A stretch of DNA of 28,416 nucleotides from a virus, in IMG/VR virus record IMGVR_UViG_3300022690_000232, positions 1-28,416 of that record; one strand, 5' to 3'. How positions within the stretch are numbered: the first letter of the stretch is position 1; each line of letters starts with the position of its first letter. The notes beneath the pieces are model-generated. The model had not been told where the DNA came from, made no database searches, and saw only the letters and a program-made list of their open reading frames with translations. This document shows positions 7,517 through 14,381 of the stretch, piece after piece. The translations under genes were made by a program, and so were the position numbers.

Positions 7517-8080
7517 ATGAACCTATCCGACATATTAAAAACAGTTGGTAGCGGATTAATTAAAACATTAGTTCCTGGCGGTGGAATGTTATTAGATGTT
7601 GTTAACGGGTTTCTTCCTGATGACAAAAAACTACCTAACACCGCAACAGGTCAAGACGCTCAGAACGCTATAGACACGTTACCACCTGAACAAAAGGCAA
7701 TCATATTAGATAAACAGTTTGACGTTGAAATAGAGGAGATAAGAGGCTTTACCGATAGATTTAAGGCTATGGCAGATGTAGATGCTACTGGAAACACTAC
7801 TAGACCACAAATAGCCATGATGATGGCGCAAGTAATATGCTTTAGTGTGATTATCGTAATAAGTATATTTTCGTACGCTGTATCAGTTGGTAAGCATGAG
7901 ATGATAACTGAGATAGTTGATGGTTGGCCCTTCCTGTTAGCGATATTAGGAACACCAACAGCTTTACTAAGAAGTTATTTCGCATTACGAACAAAAGAAA
8001 AACAACACAAGTATGAAGCGACAACAGGCGTTAAACCTCAAGCGGGTTTATTAAGCGCTATAATTGGTCGTTTCAAGTAA
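7517..8080 (+). CDS. Holin, 3TM/GTA-type family candidate
   Basis: 187 residues. A polar N-terminal half carries an amphipathic segment (LIKTLVPGGGMLLDVVNGFL). RGFTDRFKAMADVDATGN comes before the first strong span (about 100-121), and a second span lies at about 136-152, followed by a basic tail. The R-x-x-x-P segment before the first span and the T-P in the second resemble the three-span holins of gene-transfer agents and many marine phages. The protein would open the inner membrane for the endolysin. It is read rightward from its own promoter, away from the endolysin operon. Confidence 0.65.
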   Translation: MNLSDILKTVGSGLIKTLVPGGGMLLDVVNGFLPDDKKLPNTATGQDAQNAIDTLPPEQKAIILDKQFDVEIEEIRGFTDRFKAMADVDATGNTTRPQIAMMMAQVICFSVIIVISIFSYAVSVGKHEMITEIVDGWPFLLAILGTPTALLRSYFALRTKEKQHKYEATTGVKPQAGLLSAIIGRFK

Positions 8081-8087
8081 ATGAATT

Positions 8088-8156
8088 ATGCAAGAAAAGA
8101 AAGCGGCTCGCCCTTTGTGGTTGCCGCCACTCCAAGAAAATCCGCCACCCGAGTAA
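8088..8156 (+). CDS. Possible 22-residue proline-rich micro-ORF
   Basis: MQEKKAARPLWLPPLQENPP plus PE. It begins 7 bases after the holin stop, with a weak ribosome site. An overlapping frame from ATG 8081 to 8164 would give 27 residues, so the choice is uncertain and the stretch may be untranslated. Confidence 0.3.
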   Translation: MQEKKAARPLWLPPLQENPPPE

Positions 8157-8177
8157 ATAGGTGATGCTGGATTAAAT

Positions 8178-8198
8178 AAGCCGATTAAGTTCGGCTTT
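8178..8198. terminator. Bidirectional terminator between converging units
   Basis: AAGCCGA (8178-8184) pairs with TCGGCTT (8191-8197) around TTAAGT. On the minus strand it is followed by ATTTAAT; on the plus strand by a shorter T tract. It lies between the holin unit and the leftward gene ending at 8219. Confidence 0.65.
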
Positions 8199-8218
8199 GC
8201 TCGTTCATCATCTTCCCC

Positions 8219-8353
8219 TTATTTAACCTTAACCATAAGTAAAAACCCAACGACAAGAACTAAACTACTCACGAAGCCAATACCAGGCGCCAATACAGAC
8301 GTTACCATTACAAATCCAATTGGAAATTTAAAATCTGACCATGTTAATTTCAT
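8219..8353 (-). CDS. 44-residue membrane protein
   Basis: MKLTWSDFKFPIGFVMVTSV, then a second apolar stretch (GFVSSLVLVVGFLLMV) and a KVK end, giving two short spans or one long one. AGGAGG lies 7 bases before the ATG, which overlaps the upstream stop by ATGA. A holin-like role is possible but unproven. Confidence 0.65.
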   Translation of the reverse strand: MKLTWSDFKFPIGFVMVTSVLAPGIGFVSSLVLVVGFLLMVKVK

Positions 8354-8559
8354 TCTATTCCTCCTCTAACAGCTCTCACCGTCATTTCTTCTAATGGGTA
8401 TATATGACACTCGGGGTCGTTAGTCTTAAAGAATACAATGCCCTCGTGTACCATGCCGTCTTTGCTAAATGTGGCGTGTTCGATAGTGTAAACATCATCT
8501 TTATTATCAGACTTAACCCTATCAGCCATTATTAATATTTGCTCTACTGTTATATCCAT
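8350..8559 (-). CDS. Hypothetical protein (69 aa)
   Basis: 69 residues starting MDITVEQILIMADRVKSDNK, acidic, probably mixed alpha/beta. TAGGTGA lies before the ATG, which follows the methyltransferase stop by 7 bases. No domain recognised. Confidence 0.6.
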   Translation of the reverse strand: MDITVEQILIMADRVKSDNKDDVYTIEHATFSKDGMVHEGIVFFKTNDPECHIYPLEEMTVRAVRGGIE

Positions 8560-8566
8560 AAGTCAC

Positions 8567-9313
8567 CTATAAAGAATTAATTCTATTTGTTGCCACATCA
8601 AAATAACCCTTGTCCAACTCTATCCCAATAAACTTTCGGTTTAGGTTTTTTGCTGCAACCCCTGTGGTACCGCTTCCCATTGTAAAATCAAGCACTGTAT
8701 CTCTTTCGTTAGTGTAAGTTTTAATTAAGTACTCCATTAACGCGACTGGCTTTTGAGTCGGATGTAAATTATTAAATCTTTTATCACTACTGAACCTCTG
8801 AATACTTCTCGGGTACCGCTCAGTACTATCATAATTTGGCAAAGATATATCCTTTCCGTAGCACTCAGATACAACAACTTTCTTTTTTGCTGTTTTTCTT
8901 TTATGACCCTTTGTTTTTTGTGGGTTGTATGTTGGTAGCTTATTATAAAAAACCAAAACACTCTCATGACTTCTTAGTGGCATTTTTTTAGCGTTGAAAA
9001 AGCCGGTACCTGCAGGCTTATCCCAAACCCAATCATATTTGAACATCGGTAAATTGCTACAAGCTAACACACTGGTAAAAGGCTGTGCTGCAGTTAGCAA
9101 TACAACTCCGTTAGGTTTTAATATTCTTTTTAATTGTTCCCACATTAAATCAAGATCAATTACAGAATCCCATTTACACATGGTTGTTCCGTAAGGAATA
9201 TCAGCAAGGATACAATCTGCACTTTTGCTATCTATCTCATTCATGCGCTGCAGGCAATCTCCATGCATCAACCAAGAGCTAAAGCGGTTACTAAAAACAC
9301 TATTCCCCCTCAT
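8567..9313 (-). CDS. DNA methyltransferase, beta-class N6-adenine/N4-cytosine
   Basis: 248 residues from ATG 9313. HGDCLQRM at 17-24, the catalytic motif IV as DIPYG (38-42, a DPPY variant), HPTQKP before the C-terminal part, and the S-adenosylmethionine motif DFTMGSGTTGV near 209-219. Motif IV before motif I defines the beta class. The target base cannot be read from this. No restriction gene is next to it, so it is an orphan enzyme that may shield phage DNA from host nucleases or affect gene control. A longer in-frame start at 9337 exists, but AGGAGAG sits about 6 bases before 9313, just past the previous gene's TAG. Confidence 0.9.
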   Translation of the reverse strand: MRGNSVFSNRFSSWLMHGDCLQRMNEIDSKSADCILADIPYGTTMCKWDSVIDLDLMWEQLKRILKPNGVVLLTAAQPFTSVLACSNLPMFKYDWVWDKPAGTGFFNAKKMPLRSHESVLVFYNKLPTYNPQKTKGHKRKTAKKKVVVSECYGKDISLPNYDSTERYPRSIQRFSSDKRFNNLHPTQKPVALMEYLIKTYTNERDTVLDFTMGSGTTGVAAKNLNRKFIGIELDKGYFDVATNRINSL

Positions 9314-9323
9314 CTTCACTCTC

Positions 9324-9788
9324 CTATAAAACATCATCTAGGTTATTTGCCCATGATGTATCATCTAAATTACTATCATGCTCAACCTGTTTACTCGAGC
9401 TGCTATTGTTTTTCAGTGGGAACAGTCCAGTGTATTGATTGCTGATAGAGTTAAATACTATTTGCGCCTGCTCCTCGTAATTACCAAGAGTAGCCAGTTC
9501 TATCTTTTTAAGATCTGTTACATACGCTTTAATTTTCGCTTTCTTTCTGTAAGCAATCCATTCACCCCAAGCCTTAACGTTTAACCCATCAACATCAACC
9601 GTAACTAATTCAGTTTTAGGTTTTCGTTTAACCTTCTGCTTAGTCCGTAAATGAGTTATTAAGTCATCCATATACATTGACCTACTATAGCGGGAGTTAG
9701 TCTTTTTACGTTGCTCTACTTGCTCCTCTATATAGGTATGGTTCTCTCTACACATTGAAAAACTAAGTGGTTTTCTTGCTGTACTCAT
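9324..9788 (-). CDS. Putative RHH / DnaT-like DNA-binding protein
   Basis: 154 residues. The N-terminal 50 (KPLSFSMCRENHTYIEEQVE to MYMDDLITHL) resemble a ribbon-helix-helix or similar small DNA-binding unit. Residues about 68-125 (VDGLNVKAWGEWIAYRKKAK, then LGNYEEQAQIVFNSI, then GLFPLK) match the C-terminal domain of phage replication and DnaT-like primosome proteins, which bind single-stranded DNA and help load helicase. The tail is acidic and serine-rich. As first gene behind a strong leftward promoter it could be an early replication-initiation or control protein. Family assignment is by eye. Confidence 0.5.
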   Translation of the reverse strand: MSTARKPLSFSMCRENHTYIEEQVEQRKKTNSRYSRSMYMDDLITHLRTKQKVKRKPKTELVTVDVDGLNVKAWGEWIAYRKKAKIKAYVTDLKKIELATLGNYEEQAQIVFNSISNQYTGLFPLKNNSSSSKQVEHDSNLDDTSWANNLDDVL

Positions 9789-9915
9789 ATTTGTTAAGTC
9801 CTTGTTTAGTTATCTGATGCAAATAATATAATTATTATATTGCTTTGTCAAATATTAATTGCTATTGTTAAATCTCAATAGGATGTGTACTTAAAACAAC
9901 TGAGGGTTAACAAAT
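9789..9915. repeat. 9-base inverted repeat framing a divergent control region
   Basis: ATTTGTTAA (9789-9797) and its reverse complement TTAACAAAT (9907-9915) lie at the two edges of the region. The left copy ends exactly at the leftward start codon; the right copy reads into ATGTAA, a start followed at once by a stop. Confidence 0.45.
9823..9851 (-). promoter_or_regulatory. Strong leftward sigma70-type promoter
   Basis: On the minus strand TTGACA (9851-9846), a 17-base spacer and TATTAT (9828-9823). It lies 35 bases before the ATG at 9788. Surrounding DNA is very AT-rich. The same TTTGTCAAA core could serve a rightward -35, but no good rightward -10 follows. Confidence 0.75.
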
Positions 9916-9944
9916 GTAATAACGCAAATTAAAGACTTGCCATA

Positions 9945-9966
9945 TAAACCGCTTAATTGCGGTTTA
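9945..9966. promoter_or_regulatory. 8-bp hairpin in the leader of the rightward early unit
   Basis: TAAACCGC (9945-9952) pairs with GCGGTTTA (9959-9966) around TTAATT. Neither side has a proper T tract, so an attenuator, RNA-processing or protein-binding hairpin is as likely as a terminator. Confidence 0.4.
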
Positions 9967-9998
9967 GTGGGTATCAACAACGCAACGGAATAAACGGA

Positions 9999-10217
9999 AT
10001 GAAATCAATAAGAGCTATTAACATCAAATTCACCGAAGCTGATAAAAATGCTGCACCATGGACTGATGAGCGATTAGGTAAAGGTGTATGCGTACCTCTA
10101 GCCGGTGATTGGTCTGCTGATGCATGTGCTAAGTTTGTTAAGGAAAATCACCCCGATGCAATTAGCTATGAACTTAATTATAACTACGAACAAAACACAA
10201 CTTGTGATAACGAATAA
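9999..10217 (+). CDS. Small hypothetical protein (72 aa)
   Basis: Begins MKSIRAINIKFTEADKNAA. The centre reads VPLAGDWSADACAKFVKENH, a strand-helix pattern. The leader AACGGAATAAACGGA before the ATG resembles that of the gene at 14665. Function unknown; probably early. Confidence 0.6.
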   Translation: MKSIRAINIKFTEADKNAAPWTDERLGKGVCVPLAGDWSADACAKFVKENHPDAISYELNYNYEQNTTCDNE

Positions 10218-10233
10218 TCAAAGGAGAATAAAA

Positions 10234-10479
10234 ATGAAATACCCAATAAACCTAAAGCTAGCTTATATATCTGATGAAAATTGCTTACCTATCGGTACAG
10301 TTGATTCAACACATTATATAAATAATTTTGACGATCTAAGTGTTTTAGCTAGCTATATCAATGTATTTTCTGAACATGAATGGGATAGCGAAGAATTACT
10401 TCTTACTATATCGTTGAGTAATCACAACTTTAAAACAAGAACAGAGCAAGATCCTTGCCTGCATTTGTACGTTATTTAA
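10234..10479 (+). CDS. Hypothetical protein (81 aa)
   Basis: 81 residues from the ATG at 10234, which has AAGGAG well placed; the frame opens earlier but no better start is seen. Starts MKYPINLKLAYISDENCLPI, acidic, alpha/beta. No domain recognised. Confidence 0.6.
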   Translation: MKYPINLKLAYISDENCLPIGTVDSTHYINNFDDLSVLASYINVFSEHEWDSEELLLTISLSNHNFKTRTEQDPCLHLYVI

Positions 10480-10504
10480 TTCAACAACGAGAGAGTAAAT
10501 AAAG

Positions 10505-10678
10505 ATGAAAATACCAACGATTGAATGTTCCAGGGTTAGAGCTTGTAAATGGAAAGGAAGACCAGAAGACCTTGTCAGCGTTAAAAACAAGAAAGATTCA
10601 TTTAAGCACGGGTTAGTTATTAGCGATTTGATTTGCCCTAAATGCGGATGTAAAACAACTTACGATATAGAGCAATAA
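10505..10678 (+). CDS. 57-residue zinc-ribbon-like protein
   Basis: Starts MKIPTIECSRVRACKWKG and ends with LICPKCGCKTTYD: paired cysteines at C8/C14 and C44-x2-C47-x-C49 can bind zinc. GAGAG lies before the ATG. A small nucleic-acid-binding or accessory protein is likely; no family recognised. Confidence 0.6.
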   Translation: MKIPTIECSRVRACKWKGRPEDLVSVKNKKDSFKHGLVISDLICPKCGCKTTYDIEQ

Positions 10679-10702
10679 ACAATTAACTAGGAGATAGAAA
10701 GA

Positions 10703-10984
10703 ATGCCAATATATAAAAACTACAAAATAGCAAAACTAAGAGAACTTGCTAATCATATCGGTCGTGAGGGAGTGTCAATCGAAGCTATTAAAGCTGTAAA
10801 GGATTTTGATGGCTCATATAAAGGTGTTATGGAATTAGCTGGTAAATTAACCGTTATAGCTGATATGAGTACATTTGATGATTATTGGCAGGAGCAAGTA
10901 AATAGAGGTGTTTATAAAATGACAGATAGGTGCTTGTCTATTATTGATAATCTGGATTCATGGGATAAAGGAGTAAGCAACTAA
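10703..10984 (+). CDS. Hypothetical protein (93 aa)
   Basis: 93 residues, helical, starting MPIYKNYKIAKLRELANHIG. AGGAGA lies before the ATG and its TAA overlaps the next ATG. No domain recognised. Confidence 0.6.
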   Translation: MPIYKNYKIAKLRELANHIGREGVSIEAIKAVKDFDGSYKGVMELAGKLTVIADMSTFDDYWQEQVNRGVYKMTDRCLSIIDNLDSWDKGVSN

Positions 10985-11157
10985 TGAGTATTGAATCAAT
11001 AGCATTCAAGCAAGGAAGAAAAGCGGCTAGCTTAGGTGTCGCTCTAGAAAGTAGCGGATTAGTTAACCTCAACCCTGACAGTGATCGTTACTGGGAATTT
11101 ATAGATGGCTACGACTCTTACAAGGCAGGTAAACTCACTAATAAGGACAGTAAATAA
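10984..11157 (+). CDS. 57-residue hypothetical protein
   Basis: MSIESIAFKQGRKAASLGVA, then YWEFIDGYDSYKAGK. The G-R-K-A-A and F-x-x-G-Y-x-x-Y patterns occur in short phage proteins of unknown role. It is linked at both ends by TAATG overlaps, so it is translated with its neighbours. Confidence 0.6.
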   Translation: MSIESIAFKQGRKAASLGVALESSGLVNLNPDSDRYWEFIDGYDSYKAGKLTNKDSK

Positions 11158-11423
11158 TGAGTGAATTAAAGGTTTGTCCGTTTTGTGGGTCAAATGATAT
11201 TGGCGGTGCTGGCGGTATTATTAGTTGCTATGAATGTGGTGCTGAGACTAGCAAACACCCAGATACAGAGCTTGCAGGGTTATCATGGAATAATAGGGTT
11301 AGATTCTCAACCGTTGAAGGTATGCAGCTCGTGAGTGAGGAGGCTATTAGTTACTTGCATGATCATTGGCCATCAGCATATAAAGAGTTTTATGCGAGAC
11401 TTGATAATAAGGAAGATAAATAA
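11157..11423 (+). CDS. Lar-like restriction-alleviation zinc-ribbon protein
   Basis: 88 residues. VCPFCGSNDI, then ISCYECGAET and a late WNNR: this is the C-P-x-C-G / C-x-x-C-G-A / W-N-x-R signature of the Lar family. Lar of the Rac prophage dampens host type I restriction by modulating the modification enzyme. The C-terminal half is unlike Lar, so the name is family-level only. With the methyltransferase it forms a candidate anti-restriction set. Confidence 0.65.
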   Translation: MSELKVCPFCGSNDIGGAGGIISCYECGAETSKHPDTELAGLSWNNRVRFSTVEGMQLVSEEAISYLHDHWPSAYKEFYARLDNKEDK

Positions 11424-11424
11424 T

Positions 11425-11604
11425 ATGGCACCTTTAGCGAATGAAGATCCTTCAGCGACTGGGTATGTAAAACCAAAGGAAAGAGAGGTTTTTTATATTT
11501 GTGCTGGTAAATATAGGGTCGTGCGCACTGTATTAAAGGCAGAACAAGAACCATCTTACCCAAAGGTCAGAAAAGATAAGCGCAAGAACTTTAATTTAAG
11601 TTAA
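11425..11604 (+). CDS. Hypothetical basic protein (59 aa)
   Basis: Starts MAPLANEDPSATGYVKPKER and ends KVRKDKRKNFNLS; the basic tail suggests RNA or DNA contact. GGAAG lies before the ATG and the start follows the preceding stop by one base. It is the last gene before a 536-base gap. Confidence 0.55.
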   Translation: MAPLANEDPSATGYVKPKEREVFYICAGKYRVVRTVLKAEQEPSYPKVRKDKRKNFNLS

Positions 11605-12140
11605 CATTGAAAAAGAAGTGAATAAATAATATAATAGTAAAGTAAATCGCAGTTTAGTAGCTGCTTAGAAAGTAAATTTTGGTAAAGGGTATTTTGAACT
11701 GTGATCTTTGATGGGTTTTTCCACCAAGATTTCACCCTCTACTAAACAGAGGTTACGGTTCCAAGTACCCTTTTTTGTGTTTGTTATTAATGTCGAAAGC
11801 CTACTTGGTTTCCTACGAGATAGATATTTAATAGCAGGCACAACCCCTTTCAAAGCCTCTTACCTACTGCCGATATTCTCGGTAACTATCGTAAAATAAT
11901 CCGCACCTGTAAAAATTAGTTTTATACATATAAACAGACTCCATGACGGTCTAAACAGCGTAAAAAGAAACATAGTTCTGCATAACTGAATATTTATATT
12001 TTAAATGTAGAGAGGATGAGAATAGCAACTCAATAAAATAGTTTGCTGATATTGTTTATTGTATTCGTGTAGATATTAGATTTATTAAATAGAGGTTTCT
12101 TTTAATAGTCATATAGATTTTATTGTCTAAAGGTTTATTT
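11605..12140. other. 536-base stretch without a convincing gene
   Basis: Everything around it is packed with genes. Short open frames exist on both strands (63 codons plus, 62 minus) but lack ribosome sites, start at TTG codons and share the same bases as a long hairpin at 11687-11770. Small hairpins also occur at 11649-11664 (GCAG/CTGC) and 11872-11884 (CCGA/TCGG). A possible promoter for the next gene is TTGTTT, 16 bases, TATTAG near 12052-12079. Confidence 0.55.
11687..11776 (+). ncRNA. Candidate structured small RNA ending in a T6 tract
   Basis: 11687-11702 (GGGTATTTTGAACTGT) pairs with 11755-11770 over 16 positions with one mismatch and two G-U pairs. Inside are two further stems: ATCTT 11704-11708 with AAGAT 11726-11730, and CCTCT 11735-11739 with AGAGG 11748-11752. 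TTTTTT follows at once (11771-11776). A three-stem RNA closed by a terminator is the simplest reading; a very long terminator hairpin is the alternative. It is not a tRNA, since no T-arm precedes the closing strand. Confidence 0.45.
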
Positions 12141-12365
12141 ATGAGCAAATCAAGTAATTTAAAGAGTTGGAATATTAAGTTAAACGATAAAAACTTTAGC
12201 TTAAAAGGCAAGATTAAAAAGATAGAGAAAAAACTATTATGGATTGATGATATATCTTTAATATGGAAGCTTAAGGATAAGGCTAAAGAGCTTAAACACA
12301 AGATCCTTATCAATGAGCAGCAAGTAAGATTTAACCTAATGACGATACTGTCAGGAAGTAATTAA
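12141..12365 (+). CDS. Basic helical hypothetical protein (74 aa)
   Basis: 74 residues, rich in K, L and I: MSKSSNLKSWNIKLNDKNFS, then KGKIKKIEKKLLW and KLKDKAKELKHK. The heptad-like spacing suggests a coiled coil. AAAGG is 7 bases before the ATG. It follows the gene-free stretch and is the first gene of the second half of the early unit. Function unknown. Confidence 0.55.
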   Translation: MSKSSNLKSWNIKLNDKNFSLKGKIKKIEKKLLWIDDISLIWKLKDKAKELKHKILINEQQVRFNLMTILSGSN

Positions 12366-12385
12366 ATTAACAATGGAGAGTAATA

Positions 12386-12646
12386 ATGAGTAATGTAACT
12401 GAGATGTTTAAAAAGAATGGTTATGAGGTAGAGTACATATTCAGCGGCGATAAAATAACTGGGATTACTCATCCTGACTGGCCTTACGCTATCGTAAGAA
12501 ATGGAGCGCAAAGAGCTTTAGTTTGCAAAGAAACAGATGAGCCATTTGGTAAATTAATGAAAGACGATTTTAATACGTTACTAATGTGTTGGTTGCTAAT
12601 TGATGATCCTGAATTGATTGATGCAGCAGCTAAAGATAGTAATTAA
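12386..12646 (+). CDS. Hypothetical protein (86 aa)
   Basis: 86 residues starting MSNVTEMFKKNGYEVEYIFS; an alpha/beta pattern with a W-P-Y segment and an acidic C-terminus. GGAGAG lies before the ATG. No domain recognised. Confidence 0.6.
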   Translation: MSNVTEMFKKNGYEVEYIFSGDKITGITHPDWPYAIVRNGAQRALVCKETDEPFGKLMKDDFNTLLMCWLLIDDPELIDAAAKDSN

Positions 12647-12667
12647 TCAACAACAAGGTATATGAAG

Positions 12668-12844
12668 ATGGAAGGATTTTTCACATGCCCGTTTTATTTT
12701 GAGGGCGCTAAGTATTATGATGAAGATTGTAATCTATACACAAACGAGCTACCTGATGGGTATAGCGTTATTGACGGGCATATAATGGTAGAAGGTACTG
12801 AGTCAGACGAGATAAGATTCGTTAATGACAACGATAAAGACTAA
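12668..12844 (+). CDS. Acidic hypothetical protein (58 aa)
   Basis: Starts MEGFFTCPFYFEGAKYYDED, acidic throughout. ATG 12668 is 9 bases from AAGG and is preferred over the in-frame ATG 12662, which is only 3 bases from it. Function unknown. Confidence 0.6.
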   Translation: MEGFFTCPFYFEGAKYYDEDCNLYTNELPDGYSVIDGHIMVEGTESDEIRFVNDNDKD

Positions 12845-12872
12845 CTCTATTAACAACAAGGGAGAAGATAAG

Positions 12873-13091
12873 ATGAAAAACGTTAAATGGTTTAATACAG
12901 AAAAAGGTGAATTCCCTGATATTGATCTTGGCATGGAGTATGTTGACGTATGGGTATATCAAGAAGGGGTTGTTCAACACGGGCAGTATGAAAACCCAGG
13001 AATGAATGAAAGTTATTTTCAGTTAGAACATGGTGAATGCATAGTTAACTCCATGTGGACTGAATATATAAAACCTGATGCGCCTGGTTAA
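12873..13091 (+). CDS. Hypothetical protein (72 aa)
   Basis: 72 residues from ATG 12873, with GGGAGAAG just upstream. Starts MKNVKWFNTEKGEFPDIDLG, followed by VDVWVYQEGVVQHGQYE; beta-rich and W/Y-rich. No domain recognised. Confidence 0.6.
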   Translation: MKNVKWFNTEKGEFPDIDLGMEYVDVWVYQEGVVQHGQYENPGMNESYFQLEHGECIVNSMWTEYIKPDAPG

Positions 13092-13118
13092 TTAAACATC
13101 AACAGTAAGGTAAACATA

Positions 13119-13247
13119 ATGAAATGGTTAATCAGGTTACTATGTAGGCATGAATATATATGCATGAATAACGGCTCAACCACAACAAAGTGTACTTGTA
13201 ATAAGTGTGGGAAAGTAGAGCATAGAGCGCTTAGTGATTATTATTAA
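13119..13247 (+). CDS. 42-residue zinc-finger-like protein
   Basis: MKWLIRLLCRHEYICM, then TKCTCNKCGKVEHR. C9-x-H11 early and C25-x-C27-x2-C30-G-K late make one zinc site, like short phage proteins with a C-x-H ... C-x-x-C-G-K layout. AAGG lies before the ATG. Role unknown. Confidence 0.6.
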   Translation: MKWLIRLLCRHEYICMNNGSTTTKCTCNKCGKVEHRALSDYY

Positions 13248-13270
13248 TAACATATATAAGGAGAGAAACA

Positions 13271-13435
13271 ATGAAAGTAACAAGCGATATGATCGAGGTG
13301 TTAATTGAAACGCTAAGTACATTACAAGATCAATTACTAAATGAATGCGAACCGGAAGATTTTGAGAGCAAGGATGATTTACTTAAGAGTACATTGAATA
13401 ATATTGAACATGATTTTAATGGATATGAATTTTAA
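13271..13435 (+). CDS. Acidic hypothetical protein (54 aa)
   Basis: MKVTSDMIEVLIETLSTLQD, then a D/E-rich helical tail; probably one helical hairpin. AAGGAGAG precedes the ATG. Last gene before the shared terminator at 13444. Confidence 0.6.
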   Translation: MKVTSDMIEVLIETLSTLQDQLLNECEPEDFESKDDLLKSTLNNIEHDFNGYEF

Positions 13436-13443
13436 ACACGCAA

Positions 13444-13470
13444 TAAAAAACCCTCTTAATCGAGGGTTTA
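13444..13470. terminator. Bidirectional terminator
   Basis: AAACCCTC (13448-13455) pairs with GAGGGTTT (13462-13469) around TTAATC. The minus strand continues as TTTTTTATTG, a strong terminator for the leftward unit; the plus strand has a shorter T tract. Confidence 0.8.
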
Positions 13471-13485
13471 TGTTATCTGCAACTG

Positions 13486-13716
13486 TTAACACTCAACACT
13501 ATCAAACAACTCTTCAAAGTATTCTGTATTACAAGGATACCTTAAACTAGCTAGTAACTTATCATCCTGGATGTTACGAACTGACTCATAAGCTTTACCA
13601 TTAGCACTAACAGCTTTAGTATCTTTAAAGTTTAACAAGTCAGTATCATTTTTAAAGTCAGATAATACTTTTCTATTATTAGCTATTTCATTTTTACCCA
13701 TTGCGTTAATACTCAT
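13486..13716 (-). CDS. Hypothetical protein (76 aa)
   Basis: 76 residues: MSINAMGKNEIANNRKVLSD, then KAVSANGKAYESVRNIQDDK, ending acidic. It overlaps the upstream gene by ATGA. No domain recognised; the last gene of the short leftward unit. Confidence 0.6.
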   Translation of the reverse strand: MSINAMGKNEIANNRKVLSDFKNDTDLLNFKDTKAVSANGKAYESVRNIQDDKLLASLRYPCNTEYFEELFDSVEC

Positions 13717-14303
13717 GATTTAACCTCTAGTAATTGAATGTCTTTAGGTTCAGTTTCGCCGCAAATTTTATTGCCGCCATACATATCTGTAAAGAACGAC
13801 TTTCTTGATTCACGGTAAAACCCTATCTTTTGCCCGTTAAGTTTAAATAGATAAGGTTTAAAGTCTATTAGCTCTATAGGTGATTCAGTTATCGTGCCAC
13901 AATCAATAGATACCTCTCTTATATCTGCGTACCATTCGCGCTTAACTCCGGTGTCAGACCTAAAGTTTTTACCGTCAATATCAACTAACCTGCCAAGCTC
14001 CCACGATGAATCAGCCTCATCTTTAAACTCATACAAACAGCCAGTGATATACATTTTATTATTTTGCTTGCATTTTACAGCTTGTGTATAGATGGGTTTA
14101 GATTCTGGCCTAGGTATTAGCTCGTTATCGTCAAAACTGGCTGCGAGCCACGGTGATTTTGGGTTGTTAAGGAATTCCAAGGTGGTTACAAACTGATATA
14201 AAATATCCTGATTTTTCATAACCCAACAAGAATTAAAGCTGTCATTTTCGGGCGAATAATGCGTTGCGCCTTCTGGCGCTTTACTCCAATCTATATCGTT
14301 CAT
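13713..14303 (-). CDS. Phage protein with WSKAPEGATHYSP motif
   Basis: 196 residues. The N-terminal WSKAPEGATHYSPE followed by a WVM segment is a motif I know from many phage early proteins of unknown role. The rest looks beta-rich, with C, W and Y spread evenly. CTGGAG lies before the ATG. It may be a DNA-mimic or host-takeover protein, but nothing here shows that. Confidence 0.65.
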   Translation of the reverse strand: MNDIDWSKAPEGATHYSPENDSFNSCWVMKNQDILYQFVTTLEFLNNPKSPWLAASFDDNELIPRPESKPIYTQAVKCKQNNKMYITGCLYEFKDEADSSWELGRLVDIDGKNFRSDTGVKREWYADIREVSIDCGTITESPIELIDFKPYLFKLNGQKIGFYRESRKSFFTDMYGGNKICGETEPKDIQLLEVKS

Positions 14304-14381
14304 CTATTTATACTCCAGCTCATTATCGTCACAACCAAGTAGCTGATTAAGTTTTTTAAGGAATGCCATGTAAGCTTTCAT
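14304..14381 (-). CDS. 25-residue peptide
   Basis: MKAYMAFLKKLNQLLGCDDN and five more residues ending EYK. AGGTGA precedes the ATG, which overlaps the previous TAA as TAATG, and the TAG directly precedes the next start codon. Likely translated; role unknown. Confidence 0.5.
   Translation of the reverse strand: MKAYMAFLKKLNQLLGCDDNELEYK

Noticed and set aside
9314-9337. ATG 9337 as the methyltransferase start
   Set aside because: It lies inside the previous gene without a ribosome site, whereas ATG 9313 follows AGGAGAG.
11687-11770. tRNA gene
   Set aside because: The 7 outer pairs look like an acceptor stem, but there is no T-arm stem with a TTC-type loop before the closing strand.
11665-11899. 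62- and 63-codon frames on opposite strands in the gene-free stretch
   Set aside because: TTG starts, no ribosome site, overlap with a long hairpin; protein sequences match nothing I know.
12056-12313. 85-codon minus frame
   Set aside because: It mirrors a lysine-rich plus-strand gene, and no operon continues from it.
11605-12365. Retron or other reverse-transcriptase element
   Set aside because: No reverse transcriptase or its motifs are present next to the structured stretch.
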